From Phycisphaerae bacterium (GTDB taxonomy: Bacteria > Planctomycetota > Phycisphaerae > Tepidisphaerales > Tepidisphaeraceae), in contig JAUJNJ010000048.1 in NCBI GenBank assembly GCA_030448225.1, forward strand, positions 1 to 49,571: a DNA stretch of 49,571 nt, written 5' to 3'. Positions 33,820 to 43,396 of this stretch are shown piece after piece. Each line of letters opens with the position of its first letter. Within the stretch, counting starts at the first letter, position 1. The notes under the pieces are model-generated. The model saw only the letters and a program-made list of their open reading frames with translations, did not search any database and was not told the DNA's origin. The position numbers and the translations under genes were made by a program.

Positions 33820-34651
33820 CTACGGCAGGGTTTCGCCCACGGTGAACGCGGAGTTTGCCGCCAGCGTCGACGTGGCGGGGCCGAGGTTGACGATCTGGTC
33901 GATCGCGGCCCGGCCGTCGCCGCCGCGGGCGGGGGTGACGGTGCCGGAGAGCCGCGGTCGTGGCGCGGACGTCGCCGGTCAGGAAGACCTGCGTGCCGCC
34001 GGCGACGGTGCGGCCGCTTGTCGACCTCGCGAACCGCGTAGACCCGCCCCGGGCCGTTGACCCGCAGGCGGACGCGGTCGTTGTCGGCGTCGCGGTAGGT
34101 GACGCTCCGGCCCGACCGGTACTCGAGCCGCCGTGCTGCCCGCCGGGCTGGCCGTCGCGGTCGCCGTCGAGGCGGTTGCCGGCGACGTCGGTCACGCCGT
34201 GGTCGGGCGTCACGTCGACCTTCAGCTTGCGGAACCGCCGCATCGCCTTGAACGTCCCCTCCGGCTGGAGCCGGACCGACGTCGTGGCCGGGTCGTAGGC
34301 GGCGGCGCGGATGGCGATCTGCTCGTCCCCCTCCCTGCCGTCGCCCGAGCCGATCAAGCCGCCGAACAGGCCGTCGTCGCCCCCGGAGTCGCCGAAGTTG
34401 CGCACGATCGCGTAGTTGCCGCGCGCTCGGCGCGGGCCGGGTCGAGCGGCTCGCTGAAGCGGACGACGACGCCGGTGGCCGCCGTCGGCGACCCCTCGAT
34501 CCGGACGTCCGCCACGATTGGCGGCACGACGTCGGCCGCGCCGACCGGCGTCTCGGCCGCGGGGCGCGACCACCGACATCAGTCGGCGACCTTCGAGGAA
34601 CTCGACGAGCGGGCGAACGGGACCATCGGTAGGCGGCTGGCGGTGTTGCAT
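33820..34651 (-). CDS. Secreted protein with planctomycete-type LExRRLMS N-terminus (frame-disrupted)
   Basis: This is about 275 residues. The start MQHRQPPTDGPVRPLVEFLE then GRRLMS carries the LExR(R)L(L/M)S motif common at the N-termini of secreted planctomycete proteins. Later pieces are PPIVADVRIEGSPTAATGVV, GNYAIVRNFGDSGGDDGLFG, AAYDPATTSVRLQPEGTFKA and KLKVDVTPDHGVTDVAGNRL, then TQVFLTGDVRATT and a C-terminus AANSAFTVGETLP. The strand-rich segments with RFSEPLDPARAE (in another frame) recall bacterial Ig-like modules that describe extreme-value or SbsA-type repeats. It lies directly downstream, same strand, of the capsid-like cluster. Function unknown. Confidence 0.6.
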
Positions 34652-34988
34652 GAAGGCAGTGTATCGGACAACGCCGATGAAGGTGGGCAGGGGAAAGTCG
34701 TCTCCGGACGTTCCATCAAAAACGCGCCGGCGCGCGGGCGGTGGTGGCCGATAAAACCGCAGAGGAAGGCACGTCAGGAGCCACTCCGCATCGTCGGGTC
34801 ACGGATGCGACCCGCGCGAGTTTCACCGGCGCGACGTCCCGCACGCGGCCGTCTCCGACGTATCCGCACGGTCGCGCAACGCCTGGTAGCCGCGGGCGGA
34901 AGCCCGCTGGTCGGCATCAAAGCGTGGGATGCGACCTTGAACCAGTGACGATGAGCCGAGTCGCACGGCGATCGATGTGACCCGCGCG
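34652..34988. other. Intergenic region with one TAGCCGCGGGCGG repeat unit
   Basis: Bases 34889-34912 read TAGCCGCGGGCGGAAGCCCG, a copy of the unit that forms the inverted repeat at 13552-13628. No coding frame is convincing. Confidence 0.45.
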
Positions 34989-35488
34989 TCAGATCAGCTT
35001 CCCCGACCGCAGCCGGTACCGCCGCACGAGCACCCACGCCCGGCGGCACAGGCCCGTCGTCACGCCGGGGCCGGTGTTGCGCTTGTAGCTCTCGGCGGTC
35101 GTACCGTTGAGTTGGTACACGACGCCGTCGTGCTGCGCGGCCACCCGCGGCTCGCGCGCGGCGAGGATCGCGTCGGCCTGGAGAAGGGTGGCCAGCCGCA
35201 CGCCGCGCGCGCGGACGACCGCCTCGCCCGACGCCGCGTCGACGTCCCACGTGACGGCCGCATCGCCGCCGCCGGTCGCGTCGTATGCGAGCCGCGGGAA
35301 CTCCCCGGCGCCCGCGCCGCCTCGCACCGGCGTCCCTGGAATGGCATGGCGTGGTCGACGTCGTCCGACGCCTGCGCCAGCCGCCCGGCCCTTCGCCGCC
35401 GCGTCGGCCGCCGCCCACGCGGCCAGCGGCGGAACCTCGGCCGCGAGATCGTCGGCGGCTTGAACGGTGAGTAAGCATCGAGGGGCAT
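34989..35488 (-). CDS. Hypothetical protein at the end of the capsid-like cluster (frame-disrupted)
   Basis: This is about 165 residues. AGGAGA is placed seven bases before the ATG at 35488, which opens MPLDAYSPFKPPTISRP. Protein-like pieces follow in other frames: RLAQASDDVDHAMPFQGR and the long clean C-terminal half GEFPRLAYDATGGGDAAVTW, RGVRLATLLQADAILAAREP, HDGVVYQLNGTTAESYKRNT and RRAWVLVRRYRLRSGKLI. At least two shifts lie between 35440 and 35320. Position and direction put it in the same run of genes as the beta-helix and head genes. No family recognised; a structural or accessory phage role is inference from place only. Confidence 0.5.
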
Positions 35489-35541
35489 GACTCTTCTCCT
35501 AAAAGTGGGACGCGAGCGCAGGTGCGCGGGCCGGCCCGCGT

Positions 35542-37001
35542 TCAGCGGCCGAAGCCCGCGCGCAGTTGTCGGATCAGGTCGGCCGCCGACAGGTGCTCGC
35601 GCCACTCCGCGCCCGCCTGCGCGCGGGCGTCGGCGACGCGCGCGAGGGCAGCCGCAGCGTGCGCGCGGGTAGCAGACGCGTGCCGCGCGCGACGCGTCGC
35701 CCGCGCGGTCGGCCCAGGTCGCCGCGGACGCGAACGAGTCGTGCAGGCGGAACCAGCGGTCGCGGCGCGACGCGTCACCCCAGTAAGCGTTGCCCGACGC
35801 GGCCAGCCGCGTCGATCGTGCCGCGCAGGCTGACGAGCGGCTGGCCCGTCTCGACGTCCTGCACCTCGTTGCCGACAAGTTCGACCGACCGCCACGCCCC
35901 GCTCACGCCGACGCCGCCGCAGCCGAACAACACGTTGTCCGCGACGCGCGTCCCGCCCGGCGCGGCCGTCGTCGCCCCGGCCGCGTGCCAGCTCGATGGC
36001 CGACCCAGGCCGCGTCGGCGCTGGGCGAAGACGTTGCCGACGACGTCCGCGCGCGGCCCGCGACGATCAGGCCGTGCCCCCGGCGCGTCGCCGAGCGGCG
36101 TCTCCCGCCCGCCGACGACGGCGTTGCCCGCGAACCGCCCGCCCGCGCCGCCCAGCACGGCGTGCGTCGTGTTGCCGAGGAAGACGTTGCCGACGACCGC
36201 GCCGCCACACGCCAGCGACACGCCGGTGCCGCCCGAGCGGGCGAAGAGGCACCCCCGCACGGCCACGTCGCGCCCGCCGCCGGCGACGAGGAGGTGGTGG
36301 TGGCGGTGCAGGTCGGCGGGCGACCCGCCACCGTTCTGGTCGAACACGCACTTGTCGACGAGCAGCCCGTGGCAGTCGCGCGCGACGAGCCCCCGGGTCG
36401 GGCGGGCGGGGCTCGCGCAGGCGTCGACGATCACGCACCGCCGCACCGTCACGTCCCGCGCCGCGTCGACCAGCAGGTTGTCGTCGAACGACTCGACGCG
36501 GCAGTCCTCGAACGTGACGCGCCGCGCCGGCCCGCGCACGTGCACGCCGACGGCCGGCGGCAACGCGGGGTCGTAGCCGGGGCCGTCCGGGTCGCGGCCG
36601 GCCGCCTCGAAGTGCAGGCCGGCGACGCGCAGGTCGTGCACCTCCGCGCCGCCGTCGCCGCCGATCTCGAGCGCCGTGCCGCGGCTCACGGTCACGCACG
36701 GCCTGGGGCCCTCGCCGTACGCGCCGATCGTCAGCGGGTCGCGCGGGCCGCGGCCGGACTTGTCCCACCGCGGGAAGCGGCCGACGAACGTGTCGCCGCG
36801 ACGCAGCAGCAACCGGTCGCCGCGCCCGTCGCGCACGAGCGCGGCCGCCTCGGCAAGCGTGCGCACCGCCGACTCCGGCGCCCGCCCGTCGCCCCCGGCA
36901 CGCCCCGCCGAACTGCTGACGTACACCGTGCGGCCGGCGGCGCCGTCGTCGGCGGTCGTGGTTGCGCTCGCGGGGAAATCCACGATCAGACTAGCGGGCA
37001 T
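35542..37001 (-). CDS. Right-handed beta-helix protein (phage-tailspike- or lyase-like)
   Basis: This is about 480 residues. From 37001 it starts MPASLIVDFPASATTTADDG and then reads YVSSSAGRAGGDGRAPESAV, RTLAEAAALVRDGRGDRLLL, the typical lead of pectate-lyase-like helices. Rungs are plain: VTFEDCRVESFDDNLLVDAA, DVTVRRCVIVDAC, DVAVRGCLFARSGGTGVSLA, AVVGNVFLGNTTHAVLGG and TRVADNVLFGCGGVGVSG. No signal peptide. After a shift near 35815 the C-terminal piece is ASGNAYWGDASRRDRWFRLH and ends EWREHLSAADLIRQLRAGFG, a short C-terminal segment I associate with planctomycete beta-helix proteins. Catalytic residues cannot be assigned. Its place behind the capsid genes suggests a virion-surface or host-surface role. 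Confidence 0.75.
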
Positions 37002-37265
37002 GGAGCACCTCGCTCGCGCGGAGCGTCTCCGCATCGGAATGAGAACTGGTATCGGAAGGAGTCGGTCCGCGGGCCTTCAGGCTCGTCTTGCAACCGTCGG
37101 GACAGTGGCGACCAATCGGCGACGTAGAGCCGATCGGAGTAGCCCCACGTCCCCCGTTTCGCCGCAGGCCCGCAGGGCCCGCTCCGCGAGCGCGTTAACG
37201 ATCAGCACGCGCACCGCGAGCGGGACTGCTGTTCGGCGTGCGACGTGCGGGTAAACGGGTGAGCG

Positions 37266-38948
37266 TTAAGGCGTGGGCGGCGCCGGCGGGGCGGCGGGCG
37301 CCGACGAGGGCGCCGACGCGGGTGCCGGCACGGCGATCGGCGCCGTCTGCCCGGCCTGCTCGAGGCCGAGCGTCTGGCGGACCTCGTCGAGCGTCATGAG
37401 CTTGCGCTTGCCCCACTTCACGAGTTGCTTGCTCGCGGGGTTGTCGTACGTGTTGCCGTCGATCGTCAGCTTCCACTCCGCCGCGCGCGTCGTGCGCCAC
37501 GACTCGCCGGCGTCGGAGGTGTCGATGTAGCCGTTCTTGAAGCGGTTGCCCTCGATCACCACGTTCTCGAGGCGCCAGTCGCCGTCGTCGCGGGGGAGGT
37601 TGCGCATCTCGAGGTTGTCGTTGATGAGCGTGTTGTTGCGGATCGTCAGGTCCTGCGCCTCGCACACCTGGATGCCGGCCCCCTCGTTGTCGTACGTGAC
37701 GTTGTTCTCGATGCGGCCGGGGCCCTGGCTGATCTCGGTCATGAAGCCGGGGCCCTCCCACTTGTTCTTGCGGCCGCGGTTGCCGTGAGCGGCGGAGTTG
37801 ACGATCGCGTAGTTGCGGTTGCTGATGTCGAACCAGATGCCGGGCCCGAGGTTGTCGTGCGTATCCAGGCCGGTGACGTAGACCGTGTCGGTGCGGGCCC
37901 ACTTGCCGCCGCCGCCCTCGCTGGCGGGGTTGTGGCGGCCGGTGTTGTTGTTCGTGATCACGCAGTCCTTCAGCAGGACGACCTTCCCCTTGCTCGAGCT
38001 GATGCCGTTCTGGCCGTTGTTCCGCGCGGTGCACCGCAGGAGCGTGACGAACCGCCCGCTCGCGCCGATGCCGGTCCCCTTCACGTTCTCCACGACCGCG
38101 TCCTGCAGCCGCCAGTGGCCGCCGGTGCGGACGGCGGCGTTGTGGCCGCGGAGTTCGTTCGTGCAGCCGGTCACGTGCAGCCCGGTGACGACGACGTGCT
38201 CGGCGCCGCCGCCGTCGATGAACGCGGTGAGGAACCGCGTCGCGTCGATCGTCGCGCCCGGCTCGAACATGAACGACACCGGCCGCTCGGCCGTCCCGCC
38301 GCGGCGGACGATCACCGACTCCAGGTACACGCCCGGCTTGACGAGCACCGTGTCGCCCGGGCCGGCCTGCATCGCGGCGGCGTTGATGCTCTGGCCCGCG
38401 TTGACGGTGATCGTGCGCCCGGGCGCCGGCGCGACGATCGTGACGACGATCGGCGCCGAGCGGGCCGAGCCCCCCTCGTCGTCGAACGCCTTGGCCGTCA
38501 GCTCGTAGGTGCCGGGGACGACGTCGGTCCAGGCGGTCATGAACGGCGCGACGGTCGGCGCGTCGATCAACCGGTCGCCGGCCCAGAACTCGACCTTGCG
38601 CACCACGCCGTCGGCGTCGGCCGCGTCGGCGCGGAGCACGAAGTGCCCCGGGGCGGCGGCGCGGATCGCGCCGGCGCTGGCGGGGGTCACGAGCGAGACG
38701 GCCGGCGCGGCGTTGGCCGCGGGCGGGGTGACGTCGGGCTCGGGGCGGGGGGGCGTCGGCTCGGGCAGCGGCAGCGGGGGCACCTTCGGCGCCGCGGCGA
38801 GCAGGACCTCCTCGGTCCCGTCGTCGTAGCGGACCACGACCTCCTTCACCTTCCCCGCCAGGGCCACCCCCAGCGGGCACAGGACCAGGCAGGCCAGGAG
38901 ATACTCCAGCCGGCGGCGACGGACGTGCGAAAGCGTGCGGAGCAGCAT
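37266..38948 (-). CDS. Membrane-anchored or secreted Ig-like plus right-handed beta-helix protein
   Basis: This is 560 residues, intact. The ATG at 38948 follows a GAGG site; the N-terminus (MLLRTLSHVRRRRLEYLLAC, then LVLCPLGVALAG) is a signal or anchor. A Pro-rich linker (about 52-75) leads to an Ig-like domain (AVSLVTPASAGAIRAAAPGH to APIVVTIVAP, about 82-168), then a beta-helix beginning TITVNAGQSINAAAMQAGPG. Helix rungs include VSFMFEPGATIDAT, HVVVTGLHVTGCTN, FVTLLRCTARNNGQNGISS, VVLLKDCVITNNNTGRHN and LTIRNNTLINDNLEMRNL. The C-terminus is Pro/Ala rich. It sits between the cement-like gene and the other helix gene. A host-type export signal in a phage-like cluster is odd. Confidence 0.85.
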   Translation of the reverse strand: MLLRTLSHVRRRRLEYLLACLVLCPLGVALAGKVKEVVVRYDDGTEEVLLAAAPKVPPLPLPEPTPPRPEPDVTPPAANAAPAVSLVTPASAGAIRAAAPGHFVLRADAADADGVVRKVEFWAGDRLIDAPTVAPFMTAWTDVVPGTYELTAKAFDDEGGSARSAPIVVTIVAPAPGRTITVNAGQSINAAAMQAGPGDTVLVKPGVYLESVIVRRGGTAERPVSFMFEPGATIDATRFLTAFIDGGGAEHVVVTGLHVTGCTNELRGHNAAVRTGGHWRLQDAVVENVKGTGIGASGRFVTLLRCTARNNGQNGISSSKGKVVLLKDCVITNNNTGRHNPASEGGGGKWARTDTVYVTGLDTHDNLGPGIWFDISNRNYAIVNSAAHGNRGRKNKWEGPGFMTEISQGPGRIENNVTYDNEGAGIQVCEAQDLTIRNNTLINDNLEMRNLPRDDGDWRLENVVIEGNRFKNGYIDTSDAGESWRTTRAAEWKLTIDGNTYDNPASKQLVKWGKRKLMTLDEVRQTLGLEQAGQTAPIAVPAPASAPSSAPAAPPAPPTP

Positions 38949-39114
38949 AGGGGACCTCGTTGGATTCTCGCGTTCGGGGCGCAAATGGGAAGGGCGGTTC
39001 CGGGAATAACGCGAGCGGGCACGGGGCCGGGCGGGTGACGCGGTGACGGTCGGGCGGGTCGTCCCGTCGTCACCTCGTCACCCGCCGCCCCTGCGCGTCG
39101 CCCGCGGCTCGGCC

Positions 39115-39496
39115 TCACGGCAACGGGTTCAGCCAGGCCTTGAACGTGATCGACGGCGTCGCGCCGCCGACCACGAGCGCGAGGCGGACGAACCGCGCGT
39201 CAGCCGGCCGGGCACCGCGACCGCGCCGCCCCCGGCGACGCTGACGGCCGGGCCGGCGGGGGAGAACGTCGCGTTGTCCGACGACTCCTGCAGGACGACG
39301 CCGTACGTCTCGTCGCCGTCCTCGGTGTCCGTGCCGCCGTCACGTGGACGATCGCCGCCACGGGCCGGCCCAGCCCGCCGGGCGCGAACCCGGCGCCGAG
39401 GTCGAACGCCGCGGTGTTGAAGTTGGCGGTCTTGGTCACGGCGTCCTGCAGGAGCAGCGCAGCGTCCTGCGGGGTGGGGATGGTGGGAGCGGACAT
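39115..39496 (-). CDS. Capsid-cement/decoration-like protein (one frameshift)
   Basis: This is about 127 residues. AAGGAGA stands seven bases before the ATG at 39496. The sequence MSAPTIPTPQDAALLLQDAV, NFNTAAFDLGAGFAPGG, AAIVHVT, then after a one-base shift (39345) GTDTEDGDETYGVVLQESSD and NATFSPAGPA, and finally RFVRLALVVGGATPSITFKA with WLNPLP, matches the pattern of small phage capsid-decoration proteins (Bbp16-like: a strand with natural-unit normalisation, LQxSxDNxxFS, and RYVRL near the end). One missing G in GGG would restore the frame. It lies directly after the major capsid gene, as such proteins do. Family is inferred from pattern. Confidence 0.6.
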
Positions 39497-39510
39497 GGGA
39501 TCTCCTTTGG

Positions 39511-39643
39511 CAGTTGCTGGTTGTCAGTTGCTAGTTGCTAGTGAAGAAGGAACGGGAAAGCCGCCGAGTTCACGCTTGCCGGGGCAGAAGGGGAGCCGCA
39601 GCCGCTGCTGCTAGCAACTAGCAACTAGCAACGAGCAACTAGC
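39511..39643. repeat. Inverted TAGCAAC heptamer array between capsid and cement genes
   Basis: Units CAGTTGCTAGTTGCTA at 39511-39542 face units CTAGCAACTAGCAACTAGCA at 39608-39643. The arms are inverted, so the gap folds into a long hairpin. Such arrays are otherwise seen between host genes in this window. Confidence 0.8.
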
Positions 39644-39656
39644 GGCTCTCCCGTGA

Positions 39657-40563
39657 TCACGCGTTGGCGATCCCTTCACGCGGCAGGCCGCGCGGGGGTG
39701 GAACATGCCCAGGCCCATGTTGGCCTCGACGATGTCGCTGTAGTAGGTGCCGAGCAGGCCGACGGCGACGTGCTCGATCATGTCGGCGCCGATCAGGCCC
39801 TGGATGTGCTCGCCGTCAACGTCGGAGCCGAGGCGGATCACGTAGAGGCTCGTCGTGGCGGCGCTTGCGCCGTGCGGCTCGTCGAACGCGAGGATCGGGC
39901 GCCTCGTCGCCGTCCTCGTCGATCACCTCGATCGGCGCGCCGTCGTACTCGTGCGCGCCTGCGGGCCGATCTCGCTCATCGCCGACCCGCCCGCCGCGGC
40001 GCGGGACAGCGCGGTGATGCGGCGGCGGACGCCCTTGTTGCAGACGATGATCTTGCGGTCGTTGCTGCCGGCGACCGCGTCGAGCGCGGTCGAGCAGGTC
40101 GAGCGTGATCGGCCCGCCGTTCGTCCCGGGCGACAGGACCTGCGCGCCGGTGAGCCGGGCGTTGAGCCCGTGGAACTGGAGCGGGTCGAGGTCGGGGTCG
40201 CCCTTGATCACGTAGCGGTCGAAGAACAGGCCGGCCCGCTTGACCTTGGCGGCGATCGCGCCAGCGCGGACGACGTCGCCGCGCTTGTTGACGAGCTGGC
40301 GGTCGGTGCACCTCGCCGCCGAAGATGCTGAGCGTCTCGACCTGCGGGTTCACGACGCCGACGTCGTTCGTGTAGCTCTCGTTGAGCCCGCGGAACGCGA
40401 TCCCGCCGAGCGTCGTCTGGCGGTTGTAGCTGTAGGCGAAGCCGTCGACCGGGACGAAGTGGAGGCGGCGCAGGAAGATCGACTCGTTGGTGATCTCCTG
40501 CACGATCCCCTTCTTCATCGGGACCTGCGTCTGGTTCGCGAAGTCGAGCAGTGTGAGGGCCAT
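39657..40563 (-). CDS. Phage-type major capsid protein (frame-disrupted)
   Basis: This is about 300 residues when joined. MALTLLDFANQTQVPMKKGI, then VQEITNESIFLRRLHFVPVD, GFAYSYNRQTTLGGIAFRGL, NESYTNDVGVVNPQVETLSI and FGGEV follow a well-known pattern of HK97-like major capsid proteins in tailed phages (short helical N-arm, then strands with SYNRxxTLxGIAFRGxNExYT and VNPQxExLxIxGG). Further pieces are DRQLVNKRGDVVRAGAIAAK, DRYVIKGDPDLDPLQFHGLN, GSNDRKIIVCNKGVRRRITA, HEYDGAPIEVIDEDGDE and GLLGTYYSDIVEANMGLGMF. GGAG precedes the ATG at 40563. Stop at 39657-39659 (REGIANA). Shifts near 40310, 40085, 39945, 39880 and 39690. No scaffold or protease domain is fused. Confidence 0.78.
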
Positions 40564-40576
40564 GGGAACTCCGGGT

Positions 40577-40662
40577 GAGGGGGGGGAGTGGTCAAGGGTC
40601 AACGGTCAGGAGTCAAGGGTCAGGAGTCAGGAGTCGGTCGGAAGTCGGTGGCGTTGCGCGGC
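40577..40662. repeat. GTCAAGGGTCAGGA-type tandem array upstream of the capsid gene
   Basis: Imperfect units of GGTCAAC, GGTCAGGAGTCAAG and GGAGTC type repeat over 86 bases. It is another host-style intergenic minisatellite, located just before the capsid gene start. Confidence 0.7.
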
Positions 40663-40714
40663 ATGGTCACTTCAGTGACCATGTGACCAGCCGCGACGCG
40701 CTCGCGTCATCCGA

Positions 40715-41374
40715 TCAGTCCAGCGCCGGGCGCGCGAGGTCCGCGTCGTCGTCCGACGTCGTCGTCACGTCGCGCACGCCGCGCGCGCGGCGCGTGGGGC
40801 TCGGGCCCACCGGCGCGGCGTGCCGCAGGCCAGCGCGATCTGCTGGAGCGGCGACAGCCGGGCGTAGTCGACGACGGCGGCGGGGCGCAGGCCGTCGCCG
40901 GGGTCGCCGACGACCTCGCGGCCGATGTAAGCCGTCGGCGCGTCGGGCGCCGCCGCCGCCCCCGCCCCCGCCGCGCGGGGGCGCGGGTGACGACGTCGAG
41001 CAGCGTCTGGTGCGACCGCGATAGCTCGCGCATCGCGTCGGCCAGCGCGGCGATCTGGTGGTCGACGTTGTGCGGCCGGCCGCGCGGCAACGGCGGGGCG
41101 GCCGCGGTCGGCGGCGTGGGGGTGGTGGGTGCGTCGGGCATGATGAAGTCCTTTCCGTCGCCCGTCTCGGGCGAACGCTTGAGTAGGTCGAGCAGGTGCG
41201 TGAACACGGGACGTCCTTTCGCTGAAGGGTGGATCGTGGCGGCGCACGGCCGGCCGTCGCCGCCTTGAGTCGGCGCCGGAGCAGTCGGGCGAGTCGGTGC
41301 AACGCCGCGTTGAGCCGGCTCGCTCGCCGAGCCGCGTCAGGCGCGCCGCCGCCGCGGGGCGGGTTGCGGGTCAC
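40715..41374 (-). CDS. Small head-region protein next to the portal gene (frame-disrupted)
   Basis: The GTG at 41374 overlaps the portal stop (GTGA), a sign of translational coupling. From it the frame reads RASRLNAALHRLARLLRRRL, a basic amphipathic helix, and the same frame ends in DADLARPALD at 40715. The middle is readable only in other frames: FTHLLDLLKRSPETGDGKDF, MPDAPTTPTPPTAAAPPLPR, NVDHQIAALADAMRELSRSH, QTLLDVVTR, TAYIGREVVGDPGDGLRPAA and VVDYARLSPLQQIAL. Either one gene with compensating indels (about 220 residues) or a short peptide plus a second gene from 41207 or 41141. Its place between portal and capsid genes is that of scaffold or minor head proteins; no motif proves this. Confidence 0.5.
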   Translation of the reverse strand: MTRNPPRGGGAPDAARRASRLNAALHRLARLLRRRLKAATAGRAPPRSTLQRKDVPCSRTCSTYSSVRPRRATERTSSCPTHPPPPRRRPRPPRRCRAAGRTTSTTRSPRWPTRCASYRGRTRRCSTSSPAPPRGGGGGGGGARRADGLHRPRGRRRPRRRPAPRRRRRLRPAVAAPADRAGLRHAAPVGPSPTRRARGVRDVTTTSDDDADLARPALD

Positions 41375-42916
41375 GGGGGCGGGGGCTTGGGGATCGGCCG
41401 TTCGGCCGCGAGGCGGGCGCGTTCCTTGGCGATGGCGGCCGGGTCGTGCAGTTGTTCTTCGAGCGCGCGGTCGAGCGAGATGAGCCCCGCGCGCGGAGGG
41501 TCGCCAGTCGTTCGGCCGCCTCCTTCTCGTCGGCGGGGATGCCGTCGCGGAGCTGCACCGCGATCGGCCGCGCGGGTAGCGCGGGCCGCCGGGCAGCGCG
41601 TTCTCCAGGTCCTGCGCGACGCCGAGCGCCCCGGCGGATCCCCGCGCGCCAGTAGGCGGCCTTGCGGGCGGCCTTGGTGAGGCTGTTGAAGCTCTCGAGG
41701 CGGACCTTCTTGTACGCGTCGGGGCCGCCCTCCTTCAGGCCCAGCAGCACCGGCGAGGTCTCGGTCCGCACGAGCAGCTGGTTCAGCACGAACGCGCGGT
41801 CGGCCATCGCGTGCTGAAGTTCGGCGTCCCACGTGATGTATAGCGCGGCACCCCGCGCCGGGTCGCCGAACGCGAACGCGTCCTCCGCGGCCGCCACGTT
41901 CCCCTGCGGGTCGAACGACTCCTCCGGAAACGCCATCCGCGGGTCGCTGTGCTTCAGCAGCACGCGGCCGACCTGGCTGTTCTTCGCGTTGAGCCGCGTC
42001 CTGCAGCTCGACCGCGCCGTCGTAGTCGCAGACGCACCGCCCGCGCACGAGCAGGTTCGGGATCCACGTGATCGTGTTCGCCGCGATGCCGGTGAGCGTG
42101 ACGGGAGGCAGGGGAACCGGCGGGGGCGCGCCGCCGCGCCGGCGTCGGGCGCTGCTCGTCGCCGCCGCCGCCGCCGCGCGCGACCCACGTCGGCGCGCGT
42201 CCAACTATCGAGTGCCACCGGCGACCGCGCGCCGTCCGCGCCGAGTTGGAAGCACCGCCGCTCGATGCGGCCGGGCAGGTAGGCGATCTCCAGCAGGAGC
42301 CAGACCGCGGCGTCGTCCGACGGGCCGACGTTCTTCACGCGGTAGCGGACGTACGCGTCGTACCGGCCGTCCGGGCGGGCGTCGCCGCGGGGAAGATCTC
42401 GTCGGCCGGCACGCGGCGGAGGTACGCGGCCGGCGGTGGCGCAGGCCTCGAGGAAGCACTCGCCCTCGTAGCTCGCGTCGACCGCGCAGCCGTAGAACAG
42501 CGTGGAGTTCGACCGCTCGGCGAGGTCGCCCAGCCGCGTCCTGCTGGGCGCGGGTCCTCGGCGCGCAGCAGCGGCTCCTGGCCGAACAGCAGGTCGGGCG
42601 CCCTTCAGCGAGATCAGCCCGAGCACGTTGTACGTCAGGTAGAGCGGCTGCTGGCGGCCGGCGCGCGGACGAGCGGGAAGTCGAACTGCGTGCGCGCTCG
42701 TCGAGGAAGTACTGGCGGTGCGCGCCGTCGAACAGCAGCCGCGCCTGGCGGATGCGCTCGAGGCGGTGCGCGCGCTGCTCGCCCGACAGGAACGCCGGGC
42801 CGGCGAGGCCCGCGCCGGCGGGGAGGTCGAACGCGTCGTGCGTCGTGGACCCACACGCCGGGGACGCTGCCGGCCGGCGGCGGGGTGAGGCTGGTGGTGG
42901 TGGTGATCGCGGACAT
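41371..42916 (-). CDS. Phage-type portal protein, SPP1 Gp6-like (frame-disrupted)
   Basis: This is about 515 residues, the length of SPP1 gp6 (503). Key pieces, in order: HDAFDLPAGAGLAGPAFLSG, ERIRQARLLFDGAHRQYFLD, LYLTYNVLGLISLKG, DLAERSNSTLFYGCAVDASY, EGECFLEACATAG, RYDAYVRYRVKNVGPSDDAA, then the portal crown and clip part SQVGRVLLKHSDPRMAFPEE, ALYITWDAELQHAMADRAFV and LNQLLVRTETSPVLLGLKEG, then KVRLESFNSLTKAARKAAYW. The motif TETSPxLLGLKEG is typical of Gp6-like portals. C-terminus LEEQLHDPAAIAKERARLA. Stop at 41371. Shifts near 42830, 42690, 42600, 42545, 42420, 42190, 42000 and 41500, the last few near C runs. Portal proteins form the DNA-entry ring of a procapsid. No terminase gene precedes it. 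Confidence 0.75.
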
Positions 42917-43396
42917 CGGGGAGCCGCCTCCCGCGTGACGCGGTGCCGCGCGCCGGGCGAAGCCTCGCCGGGCGCGCGCGCGCGGCAGAACGTCGGACCC
43001 CCCCGCCATGCCCTGCCGGGACGGGTTGCCGCTCCTACGACGGCCGCGTGCCGCTGACGGCGGCGGCGTGTTCGTCCCGCCGCGTCGTCCGCTACCTTCC
43101 GTGTTGCGATGTCGGTCACGTTTCGCAAGCACGTCACCACACGGCTCGCTGGCAACACCTTATCGCGCGCATCGACCTGTCAAGGAAATTGTTTGGTAAA
43201 AGTTAGGTAACGGGGCGGCGGGGCAGGACGGGGACGACGTGGTGCGGAGTTGGCCGCCGCGTCGCGTCCGTCCTATAACTCCGTGCCGTCCGGCGTTAGC
43301 GGCCGCCGATGCGGCCGGCGTGCTGCGTTCGCCGGCCGGGCGCGCGGACCGAAACGCGTTACACGAACCGGCCGCCCTTTGCCGATGGTTTTGCCG
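42917..43396. other. Intergenic region between the portal gene and the divergent outer-membrane gene
   Basis: About 480 bases without a protein-like frame. A near-palindrome of CGCCGGGCGA and TCGCCGGGCG units lies at 42949-42975. An AT-rich patch with TTGTTTGGTAAAAGTTAGG (43188-43207) is the best place for a promoter of the + gene. No terminase or integrase remnant was found. Confidence 0.5.

Noticed and set aside
39657..40563. Encapsulin instead of a phage capsid protein
   Set aside because: Portal and cement-like genes are adjacent, and the N-terminal pattern fits tailed-phage capsids; no cargo-loading partner enzyme is nearby.
39115..42916. Programmed ribosomal frameshifting as an explanation for the head-gene breaks
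   Set aside because: There are too many breaks per gene, in both directions, and no slippery heptamer with a downstream structure was seen at the positions examined.
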